Origin: Acidobacteriota bacterium
GTDB taxonomy: Bacteria > Acidobacteriota > UBA6911
Assembly: GCA_012719455.1 (NCBI GenBank)
Contig: JAAYAJ010000056.1
Span: forward strand, 21,023-85,022
Reading direction: 5' to 3'
DNA length: 64,000 nucleotides
In this document: piece after piece, positions 8,784-16,419 of the stretch
How positions within the stretch are numbered: the stretch's first letter is position 1
Layout of the letters: every line of letters starts with the position of its first letter
Translations under genes and position numbers: made by a program
Notes under the pieces: generated by a model
Database searches by the model: none
Told to the model about the DNA's origin: nothing
The model's input: only the letters and a program-made list of their open reading frames with translations

Positions 8784-9473
8784 ATGCCCTCCTTTGTGAA
8801 GCTGTCATTGTCGAGCCTCCTCCTCCTTGCCGGTCTCACCGGCGCCGCCTTCGGACAGGGTTCCCGGGAGGAGGTCCGGGCCGCGGTCGACGCGGTGGTC
8901 GGCGAGGCGTACCGGGCGGCCGCCGCCGAATTTCCCTGCAAAACCAAGACGCGGGGGAAAGGGAAGATCATACGCTGGCAGGACGTGGAAAAGTGCGTGA
9001 ACTACGCCCATGACCGGGTCGACTGGGAGGGGCTCTCGGAGCGCATCCGGACCATCGGGCAGCAAGCGGGCCTCGAGAGGGCCGCGCTTGCGGCCGAGAT
9101 CGAAGCCTCCCTGACCGCGCAGGCGATCCCCTTCAGTGCGATCTACGTGGTCAAGGACGCCGGGGCGCGGCTGCCGCTGTCGAACTCGTTCCTGAAATTC
9201 CTCCCGCCCGACTCCCTGCTCGATCTCCCTGTCTACAACCAGAAAGGGGACCTGCTGGGCAGTTTTTCGGGAGCGTACTTTTTCGAACGGAGCGGGGGGC
9301 TTTCGACGGCCACGGGCTACCGGAGGCCTAATTTCCAATACAAGGACCTGAACGGGGAGATGCAGGCGCCGTCGGAGACGTTCCTGATCGACCGGTACGG
9401 GGTCCCCTGGAAGGATGCCGAATCCCAGCCCGGGTTCCGGTTGCCGGCCGACAAGCTGGTTCCCAAGCGCTGA
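8784..9473 (+). CDS. Secreted protein of unknown function
   Basis: 229 residues starting at ATG 8784 (AGGA upstream), with a clear signal peptide (MPSFVKLSLSSLLLLAGLTG, cleavage after AFG). The mature part has a charged helical N-terminal half with one Cys pair (C45 and C64 region: FPCKTKTRGKG and VEKCVNYAHD). The C-terminal half is beta-rich and aromatic (DLPVYNQKGDLLGSFSGAYF, TATGYRRPNFQYKDL). I do not recognise a family. It follows the STN-like gene by 16 nt, so the STAS, STN-like and this gene form one operon. Confidence 0.7.
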   Translation: MPSFVKLSLSSLLLLAGLTGAAFGQGSREEVRAAVDAVVGEAYRAAAAEFPCKTKTRGKGKIIRWQDVEKCVNYAHDRVDWEGLSERIRTIGQQAGLERAALAAEIEASLTAQAIPFSAIYVVKDAGARLPLSNSFLKFLPPDSLLDLPVYNQKGDLLGSFSGAYFFERSGGLSTATGYRRPNFQYKDLNGEMQAPSETFLIDRYGVPWKDAESQPGFRLPADKLVPKR

Positions 9474-9476
9474 CTC

Positions 9477-10208
9477 TCAGTCCCCGGCGGGGTCCTGCGT
9501 CGTGGCGTACCAGGAGATCTGGCGTGCGATCCCCCTCAGGGTCCCGACGTCGGCCGATTCCAGCCCCGCCCTGCCGAAGATCCGGCGCAGGGTGAACATC
9601 ATGTGTTGCGCGTTCTGGGTGTGCAGGAAGCCGATCTCCAGCAGGGCCTTTTCCAATTGCGCATACATGGCCTCCGTCTGTTCCAGGGACGCCGTCCTGA
9701 TCGCCCGCGCCGGGGTATGGCCGAGGCTGCCGAGGAAGAGCTCGTAGGCGACCACCATGACAGCCTGGGCCAGGTTGATGCTGCTCGCCCGGCGATGGGT
9801 CGGGATGCGCATCAGGAGCTGGCAGAGGCGTAGGTCGTCGTCGACGAGCCCGGTGTCCTCGGGGCCGAAGAGGATGCCCACCCGCTGCCGCGCGGCGTGG
9901 TCGAGGATCCGGGGGACGATGGCGCGGGGCGGGGCGGCGGGGGAGCGGTAGCCGCCGCTTTTCCCCGTGGTCCCGACCAGCAGGCGGACTCCCCGGAGGG
10001 CGCCCGCGAGCGAGCGGCAGACCCTGGCCGATTCCAGGATAGGCCCCCCGGCCTTGGCCAGCCGGTAGGATTCATCGGTGATCCGGCACCGGGGCGCCGC
10101 GAGCACGAGCCGCCCGAGGCCCATGTTGGCCATGGCGCGCGCGACCGACCCGATATTGCCCGGGTGTTTCGTGCCCGCGAGGATGATGACCACATTTTCC
10201 AGTGACAT
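9477..10208 (-). CDS. trmJ: SpoU/TrmH-family rRNA/tRNA 2'-O-methyltransferase, TrmJ-like
   Basis: 243 residues of the SPOUT superfamily. N-terminal motif 1 is IILAGTKHPGNIGSVARAMANMGL (9-32 region), the TrmJ hallmark HPGNIGSVARA. Motif 2 is VGILFGPEDTGLVDDDL, and motif 3 is IPTHRRASSINLAQAVMVVAYEL, which forms the AdoMet knot. TrmJ methylates the ribose of nucleotide 32 in several tRNAs. The C-terminal ~70 residues are the usual helical extension. The ATG at 10208 has only a weak AGG upstream. It ends 3 nt from the convergent gene's stop. Confidence 0.9.
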   Translation of the reverse strand: MSLENVVIILAGTKHPGNIGSVARAMANMGLGRLVLAAPRCRITDESYRLAKAGGPILESARVCRSLAGALRGVRLLVGTTGKSGGYRSPAAPPRAIVPRILDHAARQRVGILFGPEDTGLVDDDLRLCQLLMRIPTHRRASSINLAQAVMVVAYELFLGSLGHTPARAIRTASLEQTEAMYAQLEKALLEIGFLHTQNAQHMMFTLRRIFGRAGLESADVGTLRGIARQISWYATTQDPAGD

Positions 10209-10316
10209 GGCGACCTACTCTAACATTATGCGCCCTGCCGGACACGCATTCCCCGGTTTTTTCCGGCAGGATGTGAGAAAATTGGACCTGGACCTGTCTT
10301 GGAACGGGAGGAAACG

Positions 10317-11117
10317 ATGCGCTACGCCGGAATTCTCGTGTTTGCCGTCATCACGCTTTTTGGATGGGGCTTTCTGCCCGCCGCCCAGGAGTCGCCTGCA
10401 ATCCCGGGAGCCGCCGAGGCCTCCCAGGCGGGGAAGAGCCCGTCTCCCGAAGAGATCATCCGCAGGTTCACCGCCAAGGAGACGGAGTCCTACGCGGCCT
10501 GGATGCAATACTCCTACACGCAGATTGCGGTGATCAAGGTGGTCTCGCTCAACGGCGCACCGCGCAACGAGTCGATGACGATCGTGTCCGAGGTTGTTTT
10601 CAACGACGACGGCACGCGCGAGGTGCGGCCGCTGCGTCGCAGCGGCCGGCTCCGCTCGGTCAGGCTCACACCCGAGGACGAGGACGTGATGCTCAACATC
10701 AATCCCTTCGCTTTGACTGAATCTGAACTGCCCTTGTACAACCTCAAGTACGAGGGGAAGGAGAAGGTGGACGAGCTGGTGTGCTACGTTTTCTCCGTGC
10801 GCCCCAAAAACACCCGGGGGGACCGCTTTTATTTCAAGGGGAAGATCTACGTGGACGACCGGGACCTGCAGATCGTGAAAACGGTCGGCAGGCCGGTGCC
10901 GGAGCGCCGGGGGAACCTTTTCCCGGAATTCGAGACGCTGCGCCTGGTCATCGACGGGGAGTATTGGTTCCCGGTCTGGACCCACGCCGATGAAAAGCTC
11001 CACTTCGCCCAGGACACCGTGGGGATCGAGCAGACCCTGACCTACGAGAACTACAAGAGGTTCGGTTCCAAGGCGACCATCCGGTTCGGCGCTCCCGAGG
11101 TGGAAACGGGGGAGTGA
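10317..11117 (+). CDS. Secreted LolA/LppX-like protein of unknown function
   Basis: 266 residues. The ATG at 10317 has a perfect GGGAGG at 5 nt, preferred over a TTG at 10299. The signal peptide ends near residue 23 (LFGWGFLPAAQ). The mature protein is a beta-sheet-rich chain with alternating hydrophobics: ELVCYVFSVRPKNTRGDRFY, FKGKIYVDDRDLQIVKTVGR, LRLVIDGEYWFPVWTHADEK. This resembles outer-membrane lipoprotein-sorting (LolA/LppX fold) relatives that carry lipids or lipoproteins across the periplasm. It is not close enough to assign. Convergent with the sigma-factor gene, 3 nt between stops. Confidence 0.65.
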   Translation: MRYAGILVFAVITLFGWGFLPAAQESPAIPGAAEASQAGKSPSPEEIIRRFTAKETESYAAWMQYSYTQIAVIKVVSLNGAPRNESMTIVSEVVFNDDGTREVRPLRRSGRLRSVRLTPEDEDVMLNINPFALTESELPLYNLKYEGKEKVDELVCYVFSVRPKNTRGDRFYFKGKIYVDDRDLQIVKTVGRPVPERRGNLFPEFETLRLVIDGEYWFPVWTHADEKLHFAQDTVGIEQTLTYENYKRFGSKATIRFGAPEVETGE

Positions 11118-11120
11118 GCG

Positions 11121-12086
11121 TCACCCGGCAAGGTGAAACTCGATTTCGTGCACGTCGCCGAACGAGTCGATCATGTACTGCTTCAACTTGGCGATCAGTT
11201 TCTTTTCCGCCACGCGGATCGCCTCGCGCGAGATGCCGTAGCGGTCGGCGATCTGCTGCAGCGTTTCCGGTTCCTCGGCTATCAGCCGCCGGGTGAGGAT
11301 ATCCCGTTCGCGCTTGGAGAGGGATTCGGAAAAATCGGCGAATTTCTTCTCCAGCAGCTCCCGGAACTGTTCCTGGGCGATCTTCTCGTCCATGCTCTGC
11401 TCCATCGTGTGGAGCGTGTCGACGTAGCGGACGTTCCCGTCGGAGTTGCCCAGGGGCGCGTCGAGCGGCAGGTCCCCCCCGGTCATCCCCTGTTCCACCT
11501 CCCGCAGCTCCTGTTCGTCCACCCTCAGGTTTTTGGCGAGCAGGCGGGAGGTGGGGACGATGCCCCGGGCCTCCAGTTCCCGCTTTTCCCGGTTGAGGTT
11601 CATCAGGATCCTGCGCCGCGTGTTGGTCGTCCCGATCCTGACCATCCGCTTGTTGTCGAGCAGGAATTTGAAGATGTAGGCCTTGATCCACCAGGCGGCG
11701 TAGGTGGAGAGCCGCGTCCCGCGCTCGGGGTCGAACCGCTGCACCGCCTGGAGCAGGCCGAGGTTCCCCTCCTGGATGAGGTCCAGGATGTTGCGGTAGA
11801 CCTTGCGGTAGATCATGGCGATCTTGACCACGAGCCTGAGGTTCGAGGTCACCAGCCGGTAAGCGATTTCCCGGTCTCCGGTTTTGTGGTACTGCCGGGC
11901 GAGCGCCTGCTCCTCCTCCCGGCTGAGCGGGGCGAATTTCCTGATCTCCGCCAGGTAGGCACGCAGGGGGTCGTAGCGCGCGATCCCTTGGGGCGCGGCG
12001 CCGTCGAACTTGCGCTCTTCGTTCCCCGCGTTTCCCGCCGGTTCCGCAATCTCCCCGCCGCCGGCGGTCTCATCGAATTCCGTCAT
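11121..12086 (-). CDS. RNA polymerase sigma factor, sigma-70 family (RpoH-like)
   Basis: About 321 residues: region 1.2 (LRAYLAEIRKFAPLSREEEQ), region 2 (YRLVTSNLRLVVKIAMIYRK, then IQEGNLGLLQAVQRFDPERG and RLSTYAAWWIKAYIFKFLLD), region 3, and region 4 helix-turn-helix (ETLQQIADRYGISREAIRVA). No region 1.1 acidic domain, so it is a group 3 / RpoH-like alternative sigma, probably for stress genes, rather than the housekeeping factor. Start is ATG 12086 (MTEFDE) or ATG 12095 (MNSM). Neither has a ribosome site, and a TATAAT lies just upstream, which suggests a leaderless mRNA starting at 12086. Confidence 0.9.
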   Translation of the reverse strand: MTEFDETAGGGEIAEPAGNAGNEERKFDGAAPQGIARYDPLRAYLAEIRKFAPLSREEEQALARQYHKTGDREIAYRLVTSNLRLVVKIAMIYRKVYRNILDLIQEGNLGLLQAVQRFDPERGTRLSTYAAWWIKAYIFKFLLDNKRMVRIGTTNTRRRILMNLNREKRELEARGIVPTSRLLAKNLRVDEQELREVEQGMTGGDLPLDAPLGNSDGNVRYVDTLHTMEQSMDEKIAQEQFRELLEKKFADFSESLSKRERDILTRRLIAEEPETLQQIADRYGISREAIRVAEKKLIAKLKQYMIDSFGDVHEIEFHLAG

Positions 12087-12092
12087 GGAATT

Positions 12093-12121
12093 CATTATAG
12101 GCAACGGGCCGTTCGAGGTCC
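12093..12121 (-). promoter_or_regulatory. Candidate promoter giving a leaderless sigma-factor mRNA
   Basis: On the minus strand TGGACC, 17 nt, TATAAT (12098-12093), then 6-7 nt to ATG 12086. The -10 is a perfect consensus and the -35 matches 4 of 6. The predicted start of transcription falls on the ATG. Confidence 0.45.
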
Positions 12122-12230
12122 ATAACCGTACGCGCGTGGGGCAATCTCCGCTTGTGCTCCCCGGGCGATTTGCCCTATAAGTAATTCCGGGCCCGGGCCA
12201 CGGGCCCATTGCGAAGGGAGCGTTCCATCC

Positions 12231-13109
12231 ATGAAGCGCGAGACCAGCGGGCGGATCCGTTTTTTCAAGATGACCGGGACCGGCAACGATTTCATCCTGA
12301 TCGACAACCGTCAACGGCTGATCGACGCCGACGCTTGCGGGGATTTCGTCCGCAGTGCCTGCCGGCGCAAACGCTCCATCGGCGCCGACGGGGTGATCCT
12401 GATCGAAAAGGACCCCGAGGTCGATTTTCGCTGGCGTTTCTTCAACGCCGACGGCAGCGAGGCGGAAATGTGCGGGAACGGCGCCCGCTGCGCTGCGCGC
12501 TTCGCATTCCTCACGGGCATCGTCGATACTCCGCGGATGGCCTTCCGCACCCTCGCCGGCGTCGTCGGTGCGGAACTCCTGGACATCGAGGTAAAGGTGC
12601 AGATGCCCCTTCCGCACGGCCAGAGGATGGACTTGGGGGTGGAGGCCGAAGGGCGCCGCTTCTCCCTCGATTTCATCAACACGGGGGTTCCGCACGCGGT
12701 CTGCTTCATGGCATCGGAGGAGGAATTCGGCTCCATGGAGGTCGAGCGCTGGGGCCGGGCGATCCGGTATCACCCCGAATTCCTCCCCGCCGGGACCAAC
12801 GTCGATTTTGCCCTGGTCCGTGACCCCCGCCGCATCGCCGTCCGCACCTACGAGCGCGGGGTCGAGGAGGAGACTCTCGCCTGCGGCACCGGGTGCATCG
12901 CCGCGGTCCTCGCGGCCGCCTCGCGCGGCCGGGCGTCGTCGCCGGTGGAGGTGGAGGTGCGGAGCGGCGAGATCCTGACGGTCCATTTCCGGGAGGCGGT
13001 CGAAGGGGGCGACACCGGCGGCAGGTTCGCGGAGGTCCTGCTCTCCGGGGAGGCGCGCGTGGTTTACGAGGCCGACCTCTGGCCCGAGACCATCCTCAAC
13101 GGTGCGTGA
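12231..13109 (+). CDS. dapF: Diaminopimelate epimerase
   Basis: 292 residues. It interconverts LL- and meso-diaminopimelate for lysine and peptidoglycan. Both catalytic cysteines are visible: C81 in EMCGNGARC and C218 in ETLACGTGC. The substrate-binding GTGNDF (16-21) and NADGSEAEM are also present. A leading ~10-residue extension (MKRETSGRIRFFKM) is slightly longer than usual. Upstream GAAGGGAGCG supplies a ribosome site. Its 3' end abuts the convergent thioredoxin gene. Confidence 0.96.
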   Translation: MKRETSGRIRFFKMTGTGNDFILIDNRQRLIDADACGDFVRSACRRKRSIGADGVILIEKDPEVDFRWRFFNADGSEAEMCGNGARCAARFAFLTGIVDTPRMAFRTLAGVVGAELLDIEVKVQMPLPHGQRMDLGVEAEGRRFSLDFINTGVPHAVCFMASEEEFGSMEVERWGRAIRYHPEFLPAGTNVDFALVRDPRRIAVRTYERGVEEETLACGTGCIAAVLAAASRGRASSPVEVEVRSGEILTVHFREAVEGGDTGGRFAEVLLSGEARVVYEADLWPETILNGA

Positions 13110-13117
13110 CCGGGCTC

Positions 13118-13543
13118 CTATCCCAGGCGGGGATCCAGGCGCTCCCGCAGGGCGCTCTTCGACAGGGCGCCGATCACGGTTTCGACCGGCTGCCCGTCCC
13201 TGAACAGGATCAGGGTCGGGATACTCCGCACGTTGAACTGCCCTGCCGTCGCCGGGTTCCGGTCCACGTTCATCCGGATCAACTTGAGCCGCCCCGCCTG
13301 CTCGCCGGCGTATTCCTCCAGCACCGGCGCCGTCATACGACACGGGGCGCACCAATCGGCCCAGAAGTCGACCAGGACCGGGACCGGGGCTTCCAGCTCG
13401 CGGCGGAAGCTGATGTCGGTGCCGTCGACGATCCAGGGGAGGGGGGAGCGGCATTTGCCGCAGGCGGGTGACCGGCTCCCGCTCTCGGGCTTCAGCCGGT
13501 TTTTTGCGCCGCACCGGGGGCAGCTGACGACAGTGTCTTGCAT
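13118..13543 (-). CDS. trxC: Zinc-ribbon thioredoxin (thioredoxin 2 type)
   Basis: 141 residues. The N-terminal zinc ribbon has C8/C11 and C28/C31. The thioredoxin fold carries the redox motif WCAPC (C65, C68) within PVLVDFWADWCAPCRM, cis-Pro loop RSIPTLILF, and a final helix. This architecture matches TrxC, a cytosolic disulfide reductase whose zinc ribbon makes it stress-sensitive. The start ATG 13543 is fixed by a perfect AAGGAGGT 4 nt upstream; longer in-frame starts are unlikely. Confidence 0.93.
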   Translation of the reverse strand: MQDTVVSCPRCGAKNRLKPESGSRSPACGKCRSPLPWIVDGTDISFRRELEAPVPVLVDFWADWCAPCRMTAPVLEEYAGEQAGRLKLIRMNVDRNPATAGQFNVRSIPTLILFRDGQPVETVIGALSKSALRERLDPRLG

Positions 13544-13740
13544 GGGACCTCCTTGTCCTTGAACAGATTGCGCACGGTGAAACCCGCGTTGGCGGGGCGT
13601 TCGGCGGGACGGCGCATGAAATAGGAATGCCGCTGTCTCCACCTGCGGATCCCGTCTCTATTTTACCACCGGGGAGCGCCGGTGGGGCCACCGATCTATC
13701 TGTTGACTGCGTTGGCCCGGCCGACTATGATCGTGGCGAA

Positions 13741-14397
13741 ATGATCGTGCCCCTCTTCCCCTTGCCCAATGTGGTGCTGTTCCCCAAAACCCCGGTGCCG
13801 CTCTATATCTTCGAGGAGAGGTACCGGGTCATGATCCGGGAGGCGATAGCGGGAAACCGGGAGATCGTCATCGCCCTCCTGAGGCCGGGGGGGGAGACGG
13901 GCCCCGGGGGGATGCCCGAAGTACACGACATCGCCTGCCTGGGCCGGATCGAGAGCTACGAGGAACTGGAGGACGGCAAGTACAACATCGTGGTGGTGGG
14001 GGTTGACCGGGTGCGCATCCTCCGGGAGGTCCGGCATTCGCCCTACCAGCAGGTCGAAGTGGAGCGGATCGAGCCCGCATTGCCGGGCTGGACGGCGGAG
14101 GAAATAGCCGGCCGCCAGAGCCGGATCGGGGAGCTGTTCGCCCGGTTCACAGAACTGGCGACCGGGACGCCCCAGCAGGTGAACGAACTCATGCCCCAAC
14201 TCGATTTCGACGCCTTGGTCAACATGGTCGCCATGACCCTCAACCTCGCCATCGATCAGAAGCAGGCACTGCTGGAGCTCGACGACGCTTCGGAGCGCTG
14301 CGACGCCCTGATCCCTGTGCTCGAACAGCAACTGGAGACGCTCGTGCTGGTGCGCAGGTTCGAGCACATCAAGCCCGAGAACCCGCATTTCAATTAG
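13741..14397 (+). CDS. LON peptidase substrate-binding (LON_substr_bdg) domain protein
   Basis: 218 residues, beginning IVPLFPLPNVVLFPKTPVPL and YIFEERYRVMIREAI, the classic Lon N-domain start. A helical C-terminal half follows (FTELATGTPQQVNELMPQLD, LLELDDASERCDALIPVLEQ). There is no AAA+ or protease part. Stand-alone Lon N-domains are common in bacteria and their role is unclear. The ATG at 13741 aligns with the domain start. Likely co-transcribed with the SDR gene 37 nt downstream. Confidence 0.92.
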   Translation: MIVPLFPLPNVVLFPKTPVPLYIFEERYRVMIREAIAGNREIVIALLRPGGETGPGGMPEVHDIACLGRIESYEELEDGKYNIVVVGVDRVRILREVRHSPYQQVEVERIEPALPGWTAEEIAGRQSRIGELFARFTELATGTPQQVNELMPQLDFDALVNMVAMTLNLAIDQKQALLELDDASERCDALIPVLEQQLETLVLVRRFEHIKPENPHFN

Positions 14398-14434
14398 CGG
14401 TTGAAGGAGGAACGGGCGGAAAGGGGGCGGCAGA

Positions 14435-15184
14435 ATGGGGGATCGATCCGGGAATCGCCGCGCGGCGCTCATCGCGGGGGGGGTGCGGGGCATCGGCCGT
14501 GCGCTGGCGCTTGCCCTGGCTGCGGAAGGGTGGAGCGTCGCCGTCTGCTACCGCCAAAGCGAGAGGGAAGCGGCCTCCCTGCGCGCCGAACTCGAGGCCC
14601 TGGGCCCCGGGCACGCCTGCGTGCGCGCCGACGTCTCCGACCCCGGCACGGCGGCCGAACTCGTCCGGCGGGTCGAACATGCCCACGGGCGCCTGGATGC
14701 CCTGATCAACAGCGTCGGCGCCTACCATCGGGTGCCGCTCCTCGAGGAGAGCGTCGAGGGGTGGCACGCCATGTTCGACGCCAACCTCCACCCGGTCTTC
14801 TACCTCGCGCGCGCCGCGGCCCCGGGGATGATGCGGCGCCGGTGGGGACGCATCGTCAACTTCAGCATTGTGAACGCGGACCAGCAGGTGGGGCAGCCCT
14901 TCATCACGGCCCACTACATCGCCAAGATCGGGGTGCTGGTGCTGACCCGTTCCCTGGCGCGGATACTCGCCCCGCACGGCATCACCGCCAACACCGTCTC
15001 CCCCGGCTTCATCGATACCGGGGGCGTGCCGGAGGAGGACCTGGCGCAGTCGTTCTCGGCCATCCCCGCGGGCTGCCTGGGAACCCCCGGCGACGCCGTC
15101 GCCGCCGTCCGCTACCTCCTCTCGGACGAGGCGCGCTACGTCAACGGGACCAACATCCACGTGAGCGGCGGCTGGGGGATTTGA
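14435..15184 (+). CDS. SDR-family NAD(P)-dependent oxidoreductase
   Basis: 249 residues, a classical short-chain dehydrogenase. The cofactor motif GGVRGIG is at ~15-21, the NNAG-equivalent reads NSVG (91-94), the active-site Ser is in FSIVN, the YxxxK is HYIAK (167-171 region), and PG stretches from VSPGFIDTGG. It resembles FabG-like 3-oxoacyl reductases and sugar dehydrogenases, but the substrate cannot be told. The start ATG has AGGGGG(C) upstream. Convergent with homoserine dehydrogenase, 12 nt apart. Confidence 0.9.
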   Translation: MGDRSGNRRAALIAGGVRGIGRALALALAAEGWSVAVCYRQSEREAASLRAELEALGPGHACVRADVSDPGTAAELVRRVEHAHGRLDALINSVGAYHRVPLLEESVEGWHAMFDANLHPVFYLARAAAPGMMRRRWGRIVNFSIVNADQQVGQPFITAHYIAKIGVLVLTRSLARILAPHGITANTVSPGFIDTGGVPEEDLAQSFSAIPAGCLGTPGDAVAAVRYLLSDEARYVNGTNIHVSGGWGI

Positions 15185-15196
15185 TTCCCGGACAGG

Positions 15197-16231
15197 CTAG
15201 CGCAGCAGGGAAACGAGGTCGGCGAAGAGGGCGTAGGCCGTCTGGTCCACCGACGGGTTGTTTTCCACGATCGCCAGTTCGCGCATGGTGTCGGTGTTGA
15301 CGACGAGGATGTTGCTCAGGCCCCGGATGGCCGCCAGCGGGTCGAAGACTTCGAGTTCCTGCAGTTCCACCTTCCCGATGACCTTCCCGCCCTGGCGGTA
15401 CGCCCGGGCGACCAGGCGCAGGCGCCGGTCGCGGCGCAGGGCGGCCCGCACGGCGCGGCCGATATCGCTCGAGATGGCGCTGCGGTCGATGTCCTTCGGC
15501 TTCACGTGTCCGCCCATGACGGCCTGGATCAGCACCGACAGCTTGACGGCGGAATCCCAGCCGTCGAGATCGAGGCTGGGGTCGGCCTCGGACACGCCGG
15601 TGGTCTTCGCGTATTCGAGCGCGGCCTCGAACGTGGTTCCCTGTTCCATCTGGGTCAGGATGTAGTTCGTGGTGCTGTTGAAGATCCCCCGCAGGGAGAG
15701 GATGCGCGTCCCCGGCAGGGAATTGCGGAGCAGGTTGAACACGGGCACACCGTCCATGACCGTCCCCTCGTAGAGGAACTGGACGTCGCGCAACCGGGCC
15801 AGGCGCGTCAGCTGCGTGTAATGCGTCGCCACCGGGCCCTTGTTCGAGGTGATCACGTTCAATCCCGCCCCGAGGGCCTCCCGGATGTGGGTGGCGGCCG
15901 GTTCCCCGCTGAGGTCGAGCAAGCTCATCTCGAAGAGCACGTCGGCGCCGCACTGCCGGATGAAATCGAGTTGCGACGCGCACTCCGGCCCGTTGTGAAA
16001 CCGGTCCAGCGCGGGGCCGCGCTTGCCGGAGCCGAGGATCTTCCTGATGGGGAGACCGCCGTGGTCGATCGCCATCCCATGCTCCTTCGTCGCGATCCCC
16101 GTGATCTTCAACTCGACGGCGTGCGTCCGGAGCAGCCATTTTTCCCGCTCGACCAGCAGGCGTGCCAAAGCCCGGCCGACCCGGCCGAATCCGATGAAGG
16201 CGCAATTGATCTGTCGAATTTCTTGTTCCAT
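15197..16231 (-). CDS. hom: Homoserine dehydrogenase
   Basis: 344 residues. It reduces aspartate semialdehyde to homoserine (threonine/methionine branch). Residues 10-20 are the Rossmann motif AFIGFGRVGRA. The conserved FLYEGTVMDGVPVFN and GIFNSTTNYILTQMEQG precede the catalytic Lys region (DSAVKLSVL). No C-terminal ACT domain, so threonine feedback through that domain is absent. ATG 16231 follows an AGGGGGG run and starts at the natural N-terminus; starts at 16261 and 16312 would add unconserved residues. thrC and a putative homoserine kinase are at 45-47.6 kb. Confidence 0.94.
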   Translation of the reverse strand: MEQEIRQINCAFIGFGRVGRALARLLVEREKWLLRTHAVELKITGIATKEHGMAIDHGGLPIRKILGSGKRGPALDRFHNGPECASQLDFIRQCGADVLFEMSLLDLSGEPAATHIREALGAGLNVITSNKGPVATHYTQLTRLARLRDVQFLYEGTVMDGVPVFNLLRNSLPGTRILSLRGIFNSTTNYILTQMEQGTTFEAALEYAKTTGVSEADPSLDLDGWDSAVKLSVLIQAVMGGHVKPKDIDRSAISSDIGRAVRAALRRDRRLRLVARAYRQGGKVIGKVELQELEVFDPLAAIRGLSNILVVNTDTMRELAIVENNPSVDQTAYALFADLVSLLR

Positions 16232-16384
16232 GGCCCCCCTGCCGGCCGGACCTGTCGCCATAAACGACCGGCCGTTCTGCACGATATTACTCCCTGATAT
16301 GTCTTGGTGCAAGCGAGGGTTCGACGGCCCTGGCGCCCGCTGCGGGCGGCGGCCGGCGGGGGGCGCCGCGCCTCCTCTTCCCGC

Positions 16385-16413
16385 TTGATTTTCACCAAAT
16401 CTTCACCTATTTT
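16385..16413 (+). promoter_or_regulatory. imuB promoter with direct-repeat operator in its spacer
   Basis: TTGATT (16385-16390), exactly 17 nt, then TATTTT (16408-16413). The spacer is filled by TTCACC (16391-16396), 5 nt, TTCACC (16402-16407), a direct repeat with 11-bp period. The start of transcription would fall at the ATG (16420); no ribosome site is present. A repressor (LexA-type) site is an inference. Confidence 0.5.
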
Positions 16414-16419
16414 GTAGTC

